64,000 bases of DNA, taken from Tigriopus japonicus. Taxonomy: Eukaryota > Arthropoda > Copepoda > Harpacticoida > Harpacticidae. The stretch is taken from contig CM021315.1 of assembly GCA_010645155.1 (NCBI GenBank), positions 7,733,126-7,797,125 of the forward strand, in the 5' to 3' direction. Below the pieces are notes generated by a model. It was not told where the DNA came from, made no database searches, and worked only from the letters and a program-made list of their open reading frames with translations. This document shows, piece after piece, positions 1 through 13,900 of this stretch. The translations under genes were made by a program, and so were the position numbers. The first letter of the stretch is position 1. Every line of letters starts with the position of its first letter.

Positions 1-1906
1 AAAATAAATAAAAAATAAACTAAATTAATCATGACACAATTAGCTTTAAAAAGTATTTACATACTATATTTAACAATAAGTGTACTGTTGGTGTGTTATT
101 AGTAGTCCCAAGAGCGAGAAGTTCAAAATCCAAATGCTGAATTGACTTATTCTTGACTAAATTTCGTCAAATGACGTTATTTTGGAGAGAAAGCTTAAAG
201 AATGCTCTTCCAAGAATGTTTTTACCACTATTTTTGGAATTGTTTGGACACGTTTGGGACAGGGATGAACAAAATTTCGGAAAAGTAAATGATTACCTTG
301 TAAATCGCTCTTTTATTTTCATTTTTTTCACTGTTTCTCAACCTTGTTCGAAATTTATCTCGTTTTTAATGCATTCTGATTCATAACCAGGCTCCACTGC
401 AAGAGTAGAAATGAATTGAAGAAACTAAAATCACATTACAAAAATAGAAGATTACTAATTACAAAAATAAAAGTTTATCAATTATCAATTAAACCATATA
501 GGGAGATCTAGCAATAGGCAAACTTCAATATAAAGAATGCACTACCTAAAATCAGGCACGGAAAAGCGCGAATTCCAGACTATCAAGGGTGTAGAAGAAA
601 ATTTACCCTTGCATGGAACTTTGCTCATAGTGTTAGAAGGGACTTTTTCCCTTTTAAGTAATTTAATATGTGGCCCCCATTTTTGTCGTGCCTCTGAATT
701 TCTCCATGGCAAGTGACGAAATTGTTCGGCAAGGTGTTCGTCATGAATCGAGACCGGATTTGTAATTCATTTTTTGAAAAATCAGTTTTTATTTTTTCCC
801 CCAGATCTCGGTGAAAAACATTTTTGAGGCATATTTGACGAAACATCAATTCTTGGAGGTAATTTGATTGATTTTTGCATCCAAAAATATTTTCATGGAG
901 TATTTTATATTTTGAACAAAACTTCTGAGTTAGTAACCAAATGGTTTTTAACGGTAATCACAAGATGACTTAATCAAAAATGATGAGAATGTGTGAGAAT
1001 GAAATGATACGAAAATGGCGCCAAATTATGAAAATTCAAAGCCTGATTTTTTTTTTTGCTCTCTTCAATTTGATTTCTCATTGTTTGGTCGATATCTATC
1101 AATTTAGAAAAAGTTTTGCTTCAAAAGTCATCAATTTTATATCCGGTCATTTGTCATGAATATCCTTTCACTCAGTCATGAAACTTGCATTGAGAACAGT
1201 AACAATTTTGTAAATGTTACCTCCCATTGGTGATTTGTTTCGAACTGGGAGTGCTGCCAGTTTTGACTCGGAAGTTTATCGTTGTTAAAAAGGACAGGTT
1301 GTATTGAACTTTTTGAAAAGACCTAAACAGGGACCAATTTGGCAACACTCGTACTAGTTCGATTTCAAGTTCCATAGATAGTTTTAAAAAGGATTTCGAG
1401 TTGGCAGTGTTGTCATATTTCATGGCAGATAAGGTCTATTGCTTGTTGAAAATTTAGTTGCAGTCAGCTTTTTGAAAAACCAAAATGGCAAAAACATACT
1501 GCCAAAAATCTAACTCAAAACACATCAGTACCTCCCATCTTTACCTTAAGATTGGGCTTGGGCTTTTCAAAAAAGTACACAGCAAAGAGTTTTGGAGAAG
1601 AAAGAAACATGTAAAACTGATCCTGGCATTTGTATTTTGGGTTTTAAGAACAAATTTAAAGATATACCAGATACCGATAACATTTCTTTTAAATGTTTCT
1701 GTCAGTCTGGGAACACCAATAACGAATGAAAGTTAAACAAAAAATCTGGACACTTTTCTGTCAAGCACAAGTTTCCTTGGGGGAGGGATGTGCTATTACG
1801 GTGCACTAAGGCGTACCAGAGACATTGAAATACAACATATCAATGACCAGTTTTGACCCACTTTGGTGAACCTTCAGCAAATGGAGCCAAGTGTAAACTC
1901 AAAAAT
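1..1906. other. AT-rich intergenic DNA, no gene
   Basis: I see no supportable gene. Open frames are short and AT-driven, with no splice-linked partner. The one recognisable structure is a dispersed repeat near 1231-1535, listed separately. Confidence 0.6.
1231..1535. repeat. Dispersed repeat, copy 1 (partner at 29470-29712)
   Basis: The segment resembles 29470-29712. Both share the order GGGAGTG(C/T)TGCCA, then GACCTAAACA(G/A)GGACCAA, a GGCAACACT block, and an end close to AACACATCAGTA. The two ends are partly inverted copies of each other, so this is probably a small non-autonomous DNA transposon. I cannot assign a family. Confidence 0.55.
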
Positions 1907-2343
1907 TGAAAAGTGTGAACGGCTCAATGTTCATCCACAGTTTTTAAGTGTCTTTCATTTGCTTAAAATGTTGATGAACGGTCTTGAATCATGGCGGAGA
2001 GTAATATTTCCGTTATTTTTGGTGGAGGTGTTCCCAAATCACTTCCTATTCTCTAAGACGGAGCAAAATTTTATTCCCGTCATTAACTATTTTTTTACAG
2101 CGGTTTAAAAGCCACGTAGAACCGTGCAAAAAGAAAACACCGGACCCCAAATTGACAATTGCTGCTTTAGCAATAATTTGTCACTTACTTTTCTTTAACG
2201 TTCATCCCCACTAATCTAAAAATATTGCAGGTACTTGTTGGGGCACATAGGTTGTATGATCGTTCCAAACTGTCAACGTATTGTCGTAATTTTCAGGTTC
2301 GAAGTATGATTACAATTCAACTTCTGTATCAGGGTGTACATGG
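1907..2343. repeat. Dispersed repeat A, copy 1 (partner at 35782-36240)
   Basis: This segment aligns along its length, same orientation, with 35782-36240. Shared blocks include TTGATGAACGGT, CACTATTTTTTTCACAGCGG-like sequence, CCGTGCAAAAAGAAAACRCCGGAC and the terminal CAGGGTGTACATGG. Divergence with several small indels points to an old interspersed family. Its CAGGGTG end recalls mariner-type termini. Confidence 0.7.
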
Positions 2344-3370
2344 TGGCTGATAAGTCTAGGACCGTAGTTTTTACTGTAGATTGCTCATTTCAAGCATGTT
2401 AGCACTCATAATTTGTCCCAAAAAACGCAAAACTGTTGGAAAAGAGCCGTGTTAAACATTTTCAAAATCAATAATATATGTATTGTTTATACAATATTAT
2501 AATATAAATCCTAAGTTTTCAAAACTATACTAATCATTAACTCTCTTTGCAGGGAATCCCATTCCTTGTAGCGGTATTAAAAATCCGCCCCCCTCCCAAA
2601 AATTTTTTGACGCATTTGTGGAACCACCAACACACGTACAGTACGCACGGACAATTTAGTTATTAAAGCCCAGACTATCTCAAGGGTATTCTTTATAGCC
2701 TCAATATTCTTGCAGAACTTTTAATAAGCTTTAGACTCAGGCATGGATTACGAATTAAAATGCATCAGATCAGGGCTTGAAGGCAGTTTTATTTTCTTTC
2801 TCTTAACATCATTGATTTCTTGCTGCCCCTGGCACCTGGGCTTCTGACACTTACGTTACGGAAAGATATGCAACCTTTCCTTGCCCTATTGGAGATGTAT
2901 CCTATACCTTTATAATGGTTTATTGCAATTCTGACAAATTTTCTAATCAAATTGCTCATTTGCATATTTTTCAAAATCTCCTGATCTGATTTTCCCTCTT
3001 TATGGAACTCAACTACTGTCGTTTAAAGGTTTTTTACAAACTCCATGTTGATGTAAGCAAAAACTTATTGTCTCAAATTTGTTTACCATTATCAGAAGCT
3101 ATTGTCTGAACAATTTTGGAGAGAAATTTGAAAAACTCATTAAGATGTCTTCATTTCAGAAGATGAGTTGTATTGTGCGTGTTCCACATGCGTTGGTGGC
3201 TCCACAAATGTGCCCATTTTTATCTGCCAAGGACTGCTATTTTGAAAATGTTTAGCATAGCTCTTTTCCAACAGTTTTGCATTTTCTGTGGCTAATTATA
3301 AGGGCTAAATTGATAGAAATGAATAATCTACAACGCCAAAGCTGTGGTACCAGACTTATCAGCCACCCTG
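2330..3370. mobile_element. Non-autonomous DNA transposon with ~130-bp inverted repeats (mariner-like ends)
   Basis: About 130 bp at 2344-2472 is repeated in inverse orientation at 3237-3368, including GGTGGCTGATAAGTCT, AAAACTGTTGGAAAAGAGC and the inner AAACATTTTCAAAAT. The right end CAGGGTGGCT is followed by TA, as expected for Tc1/mariner elements. No transposase frame remains between the repeats. The left boundary is blurred where it meets repeat A, which also ends in CAGGGTG. Confidence 0.7.
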
Positions 3371-5479
3371 TAGGCATTGTAGGAAGTAATTAAGGAGTTG
3401 AGTATGAAGAATTGTGGTACAAGTGATAGGAAAGAGATTGAAGTGATCTACATAAGGCAAATAGAGTTAACTACACATTAGAATAACTATTACATTTAGG
3501 ATGCAACCAAAATTTTGAGACCTTGAAGGCCACTCTGGTCAAGGAGTGTGACAATGTTCCATTGGAGATCCTGATGCAACGGAAATGTTTTTTTCCAAAT
3601 TGATAAAGGTTGTTTCTTCTACAAAAGTCAAAAGTTTTTGAGAAATTTCAGTACAGGTTTTTGAGATTATATTGAAGGTTGTATTAAAATTTTACTAATG
3701 TGTTGTATATGTATCGTTATTTATTGAGGTTTAAAAATATTCCTGAACTTTTTTTTGCCAATGTACTTTTATTAATATTGCGTCTAAACTTTTGGTAAAA
3801 GGCATAAAACATCGGCAGGTAAATTTTGCTCAAAAAAATTGACTAAAAAACAAAATCTCATTTAGTATGTTTAGTATGGAAAGACACAGATAAATCCAAA
3901 AAGATGACTCGACTAAGTCAGGTGAATTCTCGTCAGAAGCGAATGCTTTCATATTGTACTAAAGTACTTTACATACACGTACGAAGTTTACTGGCAAACA
4001 GAAATAGAAACAAGGCCATTCATCATTATCAAGTTCCATGGAGGTCTTTCATGCCATGCGTACAAAATGCAAGGAACGCCTTTATTGCATTTGCTGGAGC
4101 ATTTCTCAGCAGATTAACAAAGTGGAAACACAGTTGAAATACAGGTTCAATTTGATACGTACAAATTGATGTGCGTCAAGGATTTTTTTCTCCCTTTTTA
4201 ATTTTTTTCTTAGTACAATATATCGGAGTAGTAAATAAAAAGGCGCCGCAGTTTAGACGTGTTCAGTGCGGGAACTGAACAAAAGAAGACTTGGGAAATC
4301 GTCGGATTTGTCATCTGGGTTGTACGCAAAATCAGAGCAACAACAAAAAAACGAAAGCACAGAAAAGGATGATGGATGATCAGTTCGTTCAATTTCCACT
4401 TCTAGTCTTCAATTGAAGTCCTCAGCTTCCGCAGGGTGGGCATACAGAAGATTTTGTTAGACAAGTTATAGCTGTCAAATAGCAATGGTTGGATGTAAAA
4501 ACTTGATTTTTTCCATCTCACAGTGTGTCCAAACAAACAAATACAGTCTGTTTAGTCAAGAACTTGTTTGGGCACAAGTGATCAATAAACCAAAGGTCAG
4601 CCGGGGCCTGAAAATTGTCCGAAAAATCAAGAGCTGATTCTAGCTAAACATAGCCACTCTGGCACTTTGTGCCATCTTCCATTTCTTTGTTGAATTTTTT
4701 AAAGCGAACTGGCTCATAAACATGTCCATTTCCACAAGTCTTCTTTAGTTCAGTTCCCGTGCAGAGGAGATCTGAGTTTGATCTGGTTTGATCTGAGCCC
4801 CTTTTTATTTTCTGTTCCGACATGATTGTATTTTCGAAAAAGTTTGCTTAAGAACATCAATAGAAGAAAAAAATTCCAATTGATGTCTTTAGACTGATCA
4901 CAACTTTTTTGTTTGCTAAAAAATCTAAAGTTGGTCGGCAGAAAAATTTGGTGCCCCACCCTGTAGTTATTGTTACACTTATTGATGCAAAGAAAATAAA
5001 AAAAAGATAACAGAAAAACAGATAAAAGGAACGCATTTTCGGCGACATTGAAAGGAAAGGAAAGAGATTGGCAAATCATTTGCAAAATGATACATTTATT
5101 TTAAACCCTGACACAAAAGTTCGACCTTTCACGAACTTGTCAAAACGTATTGGACACGTTGACAGAAATTTTATGTTATAATTAGATACGGAAAGCAAAT
5201 GTAAAAGTATCATTGGCATTTTTGGTCTTATTTGCATTTTTTGCTCTTTTTGCCACTTTTGACACAAATGACGAAAAAATTGGATTTTTTTTTGAATGGA
5301 ATTTACTGTAAAGTTAAATTTGACAAAATGTGCCTAAATTAAACCTGAAATGTGTTTTCTACTTGCATTTTTCCTGCTCTACATATTGTTAGCATGCAGG
5401 AAGGGGTCCGGAGGGGCCATAAGCCGGCAATCACAAACCAGCTCTAGACTTCTTCCTTCTAGCTAAGCAGGCAGACGAC
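3371..5479. other. Intergenic DNA, no gene seen
   Basis: Only short AT-rich open frames are present. The hydrophobic frames near 4750-5085 overlap one another in different phases and look like chance. No splice-consistent coding exon was found. Confidence 0.55.
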
Positions 5480-5705
5480 GGTCACAGTTGTTTGATCCGT
5501 GACCTCTAGATGACTCAGGCTGTATTTTCTGGATTGACTCGGAGACGCAAACTTCAAAAAGGATATTTACGTAACAAACAAGGTAGCGCACTCTATGACG
5601 TTTCTTATGAAACTATCATTTTTAACAATGTTGTTAGGTAATCCCTCATAGAGGGCGGTTTTGGCGACGTCAAAATTGAGATATCTCTATTTTATTTATC
5701 TATGC
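5480..5705 (-). pseudogene. Diverged copy of a coding-like repeat (partner at 17870-18100)
   Basis: On the minus strand this matches 17870-18100 in the same frame, sharing SQSRKYSLSHLEVTDQTTV. This copy has an in-frame TAA in place of the CAA codon of the other copy, so it is not intact. Similarity stops near 5705. It could be a duplicated exon of an unknown gene or part of a transposon-encoded protein; I do not recognise the family. Confidence 0.45.
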
Positions 5706-7959
5706 CGGCACCCTATTACATCGGATCGGATAGGAAATCGCCATGTCGTGAGTTGGATCCGAAAACCCTCAAACTTATCTAGAGTCAGAATCGACCTATG
5801 ATGAGTTGATTCTTAATACTTGACTAAACGCTAGTTGAAAGCTCAACAACATCATTTTTCCTCTACTTTTGCCTTCTAGTTTTTTTTCCAAATGGTGCTT
5901 TTAAATGGGAAAATGATTCCAGTTTCAGAATTGTCTTTTTTGTTGAAAGCCCAGAAAACAAATAAGTGATCATGGTCAAGTGTTTTTTTAGGTTTAGATC
6001 GAAATACCCAAAGAGAACAACTTAACTTTTATTGTGTTATATAAGTTAAGGCCCAGGGAAAAAGTTACATACAGTACCTAAAAACCTATTAATTATAACA
6101 TTTTTAATAAACTGTTCAAGACCATTTAGTTACATGATGAATTCAAATTGAATAAAAATTCATTCATCAAGAGCTGAGTTATTTGACTTTGAATGGTCCA
6201 TTTTTGACCCCAAAAAGCCGATAAAACGCTACAGTTATATGAAAGAAACATTCCCAAAGTAAAAACAATGAGTGTTGGAGCTTACGTCAAAATAATAATA
6301 ATATATCACTTAAAAGGCACTTGAAATACAATTTGTGATAAACAATCTTTTGCAATATCACAGACACTAAAAGTTGAGTAATACTTAGAAGTTTTGAAAA
6401 AATCAGTTAATGTTTCAAGTTTCGGTTTTAGTCCATTTTGAACATGGTCCTTCTAGAAATCGTAAATTTGAACATGAATCTGTTAGACATATTTTTCTTG
6501 TAGTTAAGGCTGAGCACACATCATAACGTACTCTTTAATAGTTATGAAATATGCTTTCCAAAAATCTTGTAAAAGTGCATTTTATCTGATATTTCATATT
6601 ATTTTGACTTTGAGAATTATATATGTGTGATGCTAGAAAACCTTTTAAGACTTTATATGTGACAAAAATGATTTAATATGGATTTGAGCCACGTTCGACA
6701 TTTCAATTCAAGTTTGAAACCGAACCAATCCAATCTAGTCCGAAAAGTTGCTTAAATTGTCCTAATTCCCGACCCAGGACCAAAAATTTTTGACCTATCC
6801 CTATTTGCATGCCAGAGTGTGAAGCCACCCGGCTTTTTAATTAACTATCTTTTAGAAACAACTTATGATTAGTAAGAAATATTATTGAAGGAAACGCACT
6901 TCAATTAACAATTTTGTACGTTGTATCAATAGCCCTTAGTATTAAAAAAGAATTGATAAATTATCTGAAACACTTTCTGGGCGGGACCATTGTGTTCAGG
7001 CTGGGATCGTTGTGTCCGTTTTTCGTTGTGAAGCGTGGATTTTGGGTAATCAAGGGGCTTCCACAATTTTGTCTGCCTCCGGACTATTAACGTATCACGA
7101 GGGTTCGTTTTGTTCTCAGGAGCAAAACACTTGCCAAGAAAAGACCTTCATTTCCTCAAAATCCCTACTGCTAATTGTCAAATTTAGGTTGGGAAGTATT
7201 AGAAAATGGCCATCTACTCGGAAATACCTTGTGAAAATTACTTTTTTACCACAAGTCTCTTACCTAAACTTTTCATTTCCAAAAGATTTTGTCCTAGAAT
7301 TGTGAACGAGCAATCAAAGTGAGTGTGTAAAGGCTAGTAGTATTTGGGATTGTAATTCCTATCCACCTATGAGGATGCAATCTGACATTCTAGTACGGCG
7401 TCCTGACTCCAAACCTCTGATCCAAAACGTTTAAATTGTGTCCAAAAGGTGGCCTTGGAATGAGATATGTAGTACTTCTTGGGCGTTTCTTCAAAGTCGC
7501 AATACGTATATTGTTGCATGCAGGGGTGTGCCTTCTCGTCATTGTTTATCAGATATATGTATGTGTGCCTCATATACTCACCATCACGTATGCTTTCACC
7601 TCTCGTTTTTACGTACGAATACTTGACATGTATAATATATAGTTTAATTGTAAAAGGCTCCTTTAACCTTCGCCTTTTCATGCACGTATGCTTCTCCCCC
7701 TCTTCATTAAAATCAACATGCATTTCATACTTGGGGATTGGAGGTCAAACACGCATGACATAGAATGTTCACAAGAAATTGCCAATGAATACAATTGCAG
7801 TTTGTATCTAGGTGGTCATTTTCTTTTCTTTTTGTACTTCAACTTTTTTAAATAAATTTATTTTTGAATTCTCCCCATGTCTGGAATCTTCTAAACCAAT
7901 GATTACCTTTAAGCGGTGTTTGGATCTCACACTCAGTTGTGCGAAACGAACCATTGATA
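5706..7959. other. Intergenic DNA upstream of gustatory-receptor-like gene 1
   Basis: No gene is supported. Overlapping frames around 7367-7763 occur on both strands in conflicting phases and share no recognisable motif. The promoter of the downstream receptor should lie here, but no clear core element stands out. Confidence 0.5.
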
Positions 7960-10900
7960 ATGGACAAATGGGACTTCCGTTTAATCCAAGTCAGCAAAAT
8001 GGTTGGAATAACTCCATTTGAAGTGGGCAAAGGTCGTTCTTGTCTGCTACAAGTTCGATGGAGATCTCGACAAGGATTGTATTTCATTTTTGTAACTTTC
8101 CTAACCCATCTATATTTGTTCTTTTACCTCGGTTCTGTGATTGTTTTGATAATCAGGTAATAATGCTCAATTATTATGCTTTGTTTCATTAAGAATCGTT
8201 TCATACATTTTTGTTGAAAAACAGTTTCAATCTTACCGTCGATATGGAATACCTTCAAATTGTTGGAATAGTATTTTTTTAAGAGGGTAAATTTATTTAA
8301 CCTAACCAAGAAGCACGGAAATCATGGAGTGGGAGGCTAGCAATGAGAATTATGATTTCCAGCAGAAACGAACCATTTGTGTTCTACTGCAAATGAGACC
8401 TGGCTTGCATTGAGAAGAACACGTATTTCAAATTTCAACCCAATCGAATGCCGGAGTGAAAAGTTATGACTTCTCAAACCTATGTACTGAAAAGAGCATT
8501 AAATGAATGAACTCGCCCTTTTGTGGTAAAACGATTACCACAAAAGGGCTAGTTCATTCATTTTCGGTAGGATTTGCACTGAACTTTGAGTGAGCATAAG
8601 TTTTGTCTCCGACGTTCGATTGAGTTGAAAAATGAAATACGTATTCTTGTCAACATATGCAAGGTCTCATATGCAGAAGTACGTAATTGAATTGTTCTTA
8701 CTGGAAATCATTTTTCTCATTGCTAGCCTCCCACTCCATGATTCCAGTGCTTCTTGACCTAACAAATCAATTTGAAAAACGGAAATAATGTTAAAAAGCG
8801 TGGAAGCCCTTAAATGAACATGCTTCTGCATGTCCAGTTTTATCAGCCAACTCAAGAAGTACTATTTTGTGCAAAATTATCACCTTTTTGTGAACAAGAT
8901 AGCCGAGATCAAGGTAATTCTGCATGAAATTTTTGACATATCTTACTTGATTTTCTTTGGCTATCGTAACACAAACTATACATATTTTTCACTTTCGTTA
9001 CTTACCTGTTTTTCTAAAAGAATTCAGGGTGTTAACATATTAGGCGCACATAAGTAGTGTTTTTTGCTGGCAAGATGGGTCAATGAAACCAGTACGAATA
9101 GATCGGAAGATATTACTCAAAATCCGTGAAAGATACGAATTAGGCCAAAATAATAATATTGCAATTACTTTAAATCTGAATTGTTCATAGATATGTATAG
9201 ATACCACGTACCAATTCAACACTACCTACAATCTTGTAGGATGATTCTAGGGCAGGGGTAGGCAACCTGTGGGCCCAAGGGTGGTCATTTGTTGGCCCAG
9301 GAGCTATGGAGAAAGTTTGAAAAATTGGGCCCGAAAGCCATCCTTAGTACAATACTCATGGGCCCAAAGCTACTTGATCGCTAATGTGTGGGCCCCTGAA
9401 CCAACCAACGTCTGCTTGGTGGGCCCCTGACAATACGAATCAAATTTCGTGGGCCTTGACCCAAAAGAGGTTGCCAACACCTTTTCTAGGGTCAACATGG
9501 CCAGATTAACGTCAAGAAGCCCTCTCCCTTCAAGTCTTGCAACTGAGAACAAACTAGTTTTTGGTCATAGTCAAATTGGACACACTTTCAGGGTTGGTTC
9601 AAACCAGCCTCTGGAGAAAAGGTTGAACATTGAGTAACATTTACAAGTTGTACTGATTGTTCTTCCTTAAATGACTTCAGGGGATCAACTCTTGTGTTTT
9701 CCCTGCCAAGATTTGAGGGCAACAAATTCAAAGTTGCAAATCTAGATGAGACGAATTTCATTTCATAACTTAGAAAAAAATTGGTCAGGGTTCCTCCCGA
9801 ACTAACCCTGAATAGTACATCAATATTCTTCAGAAGTTTTGGGCTGATTCACGCAACCATTTTTCAACTATTGTCCCGCAAAAAATGAGTACGTCGTATC
9901 TACACATATCTATAGAATTTTTGGTGTCATAAGATACTTATTCTAATTTGGAAACACAGGCAAGAATCATTTCGAATCCAGAAATTGCCCACAAGTGCCT
10001 AGGGAACATGATAGGTAAAACTGTCAGAGCTTAGGTATACTTCCTTGTTGATCCTCCACAACTGAACGATGTGACTTTGCTATGACATTTTTAGTCATTC
10101 GAGAAATTCCAGCTTTAACCGTTGACATTGTATTTTTCAACGAATCTTAATTCCAGCACTTCATATTCAACTACCACGTGGTTCAATTGAAGGCTAGCGC
10201 CAAATATTTCCAGTGACTCTTTGTGACTTATCTTCATAATTTGTGAAAGTAGGACATGGATCTGTAGTGATCTCGCGCCAAGTTTCGTACATTTTGTAAT
10301 TAGCTCGAATATTCTGCGAGTCGAGAGGAACAACCACGAGCAGGGAAAATGAAGAATTATGGAAGGAACCAGAGATTATTATTGATCAAGTTGTTGGAAA
10401 TAAATGTTGATGCCTGAACACTTTAGTTTTAAGCTATGACCTCAAGACTAATGATTCCTTAAGACATATTCTGTATCAGTGAAATTATTTACTTTCAGGC
10501 ATGGATTGGCATTCTCGTTCCGAGGTTCGGGTTGGGTTGGAGCCATGGGGTCACTTTCTTTTTTCCAATGGATAATTGTCTTTCGCCATGAGAAGATTGT
10601 GACACATTGGAACTCAGTGTTTAAAATTCTAGGAGGCAAAAGCTTGAGCAATCTCAATTGGCAAAAGGTAACAAACTTTTACTCAAACCATTTTAGCTAG
10701 TATTCTAGACAAGAGGAACCATCTTAAAATCGTTGTTACAATGAGTTTTGGCAAATAATGTTTTTTGATGACGGTGATGTCAGTTTTGTAACGAATTGCG
10801 ACACGTCACAAATCACAACACTTTCCTTCATCTTAGTAATACATGTATCAGGGTGTCATGGTTGAAACCATTTAAAAGAAAAAAACATAATCATGAATAA

Positions 10901-13900
10901 ATTAGAAGTGTTCTGTTTTAATTTGACGACGACGATCATCATCATCATGAAAACGAGGTATCTCCGTAATCCCTCCGCTCTCTCACTCTAGGATAAAAAG
11001 AATTTCTTCAATCTTGGATCCCTTATTTTTGGAATTATGCCTTTTGTCATGATTTGTGGTCACATTTGGTTACTCCCAGGCGATGTCTACATCCATAGTC
11101 AATTGATTGCTCACCAAATTCCCTCGGCCGGTGATTGGAGATTGTATTCGAACATATTTCATTGCTATTCCGCCTTTCTGTTATGCGGAGGAGCTTTCTT
11201 CATGGATATGCTCCTCATTTTCTTTTCAACGGGATATTTTCGAAAATTTGAGGACATCAATGAGAACTTAATGTTACTGAATCCATATCAAAGTGGACAA
11301 CAGAAGACGCCCAGAATATATCACCCTAATACCGTCTTGAAGACGATCTCGCAAGAAGCTGCACTCGAATTGAAGTAATATTTTATTTGCAGAGTCCCAT
11401 TAAAGATAAAACTAATACGATTCATTTTCAGGGATAACACAAAGGCTTGGAATTGCATTGCTTTTAATAAATATTTGAGGAGTCATCTGGAATTGCAACA
11501 TAATTTGGAGTTATTTAACGACAAATTTGATAGCCTTATATTGGCCTTTCCTTTTCAATTGTTTGTGATGATTTTGGCACTCTTTGTTAGTGTCGTTCGT
11601 GGCGAAATGGCAAATCAATTAGAATTGATAACCTTTGTTGCAACTGGGGGACAATATCTGGTACGATCCTTCATTGGTCTTCTAAATATGGGGAAAGTGC
11701 ATGGTAAGAATGACACCTCCAATTACGAACGATTAGGAAAAAAATCTTTTAAAGCATGTTTGAGTGGCTTATGAATGTAATTAAGAGAAATATAAACTAC
11801 AAATATTGGTGCATCAAGCAAAAATAACTATCCTATGCGTAAACATCAGATTTAAGTCAATAACTTTAAAAATGTTATAGACTATAAATAGAATAAATTA
11901 CATTTTTGCAAACCTCTTTATGATAAATTTGTCGCATTATGTTCGAGAGCCATCCTATTTATTGATTCCACGTGGAATAACTTCTAAAGAATCAAATCAA
12001 TGTCACAAAATGCTTCCCGAATGCAAACCTTTGTCAATTACTTTTCAAATGAAATTAATTACAACTACAAATACTTTGGTCTCAAAGTAATCGAATAAAA
12101 TTACAATTACTTTATATTAGAATGTAACTAATTACGAAGAATGGAAATGTATTTATTAAAATGTAAAAAAAAAAATATATTTTCATTTTCCACCATGTTT
12201 TCAAATATTTTGGCTGATTCAAGAAAAATTAAACATTTCCTCTTAAATATTTTTAGACAGAAAAAAATATTTCATGCAAACTTGAGGAAAATATAAAGGG
12301 ATGAATGTGCCAAATGGCTTTCCCAAAATGAACCCAGGGTTACAAAAGATCTGAAATAAGGCAGTTGTACTTAGACATTCACAGCCACAAATACGAATAA
12401 AACTGTACCATCTATTGTGGCAAACTGAAAATTTCAGTATCAAGTCATTTAGATGTCAAGTATACCTCCGAAAAACAACCAGTTGGATCAAATTAACAAA
12501 AGAAGAATCGCTGAAAAATCATTAAAATTGATGCTGTCAAATATTGTTTTTCAAATCTTTGCCTGATTTTTCAAGATTTTGACTTTTGACGAAAATAAAT
12601 ATTTAATATTTGGTCACCTTTTAAAATTTTCCGGGCCCTTCTGATTACAATTTCGATTACTTTCAAAAAGTAATTAAATTGCATTGAACTTCATTTCAAG
12701 TACATTTTTTCCTCAAATGTAACAAAAAATCCTTTCTTGTTAAGTGCAATAATGAATAAGGAGTGTTAAAAGATTGTTGATTTTGGGTGCATTCATTACA
12801 ATTACTAGGACCTGTAATTAATTACAAGTTCTTGGAAACGTAATTAGTTACAATTACTTGGAAATGTAATTAATAGGGCTGAATATTTTAGGTTTTACAT
12901 AAAAACCTAGGTTTTAACCTAAAACGCCTTTTTTGGGCAATTTTTACCTAAAAGTAAGTTTCCAACCCTAAATCAACTTTTTTCTCGCATTTTTCAGGAA
13001 ATTTTTACCTAAAACTAAGTTTTCAACCTAAAATTAACTTTTTTCTCACCCTAAAGTCATTTGACTACGCCCACTTGAAAATTACCCCAGTGTCTTTAAA
13101 ACAAAAAAAAGGAAGAAAGTAGAAGAGTGGGAGCCACAATGTTTTTCATCTCAACAACATACCGAATTAGCTTTATCAGGTGGTTTCAGGCCGACATACT
13201 GCCAATAAAGGGCGCTCACTGTCATTTTTTGAAGTCATATTTTTCTCTCGTCTCGTTTTCAGTCATTTCACTCGTTTTTAGGGCGCAAATTTTCAATTTC
13301 TTTTTTTAAGTCGAAAATTTTTAAAACTCGTTTTTAGGTCAAAAATTTCTGAACTCGTTTTAAGGTCAAAAATTTCTGAACTCGTTTTAAGGTAAAATAT
13401 TTCAGAACTCGTTTTAAGGTCAAAAATTTCTGAACTCGTTTTAAGGTCAAAAATTTCTGAACTCGTTTTAAGGTCAAAAATTTCTGAACTCGTTTTAAGG
13501 TCAAAAATTTCCGATCTCCGTGTTTAGGTCGACAATTTTCGGTCTCATTTTAGGTCAAAAATTGCCGATCTCCTTTTTTGGGTCGACAATTTTTGATCTG
13601 GGTTTTTTGGTCGCATTTTTGCCACTTTCTGCCATAATCTACCGCTTAACAAATTTCACTGGCACAAACTTTTCTATATTGGCATTTTCCCCCACTGCCA
13701 AATAAAATTATCATTGCCTTTGTCTCTGCTCAACTACTTTTACTCTTGCCAAGAGTAAAGTGCTGAAAAACAATAGATAAAAGGCAAAATTTGGTCTGAA
13801 AAGCCACTGTAAAAGGTGTAATCTATTCAACCTAAAAAAAACCTAAAACGTAGTTTTGGGCAACCTAATTATGTCATAATTTGCCCAAAAAGTTAACCTA

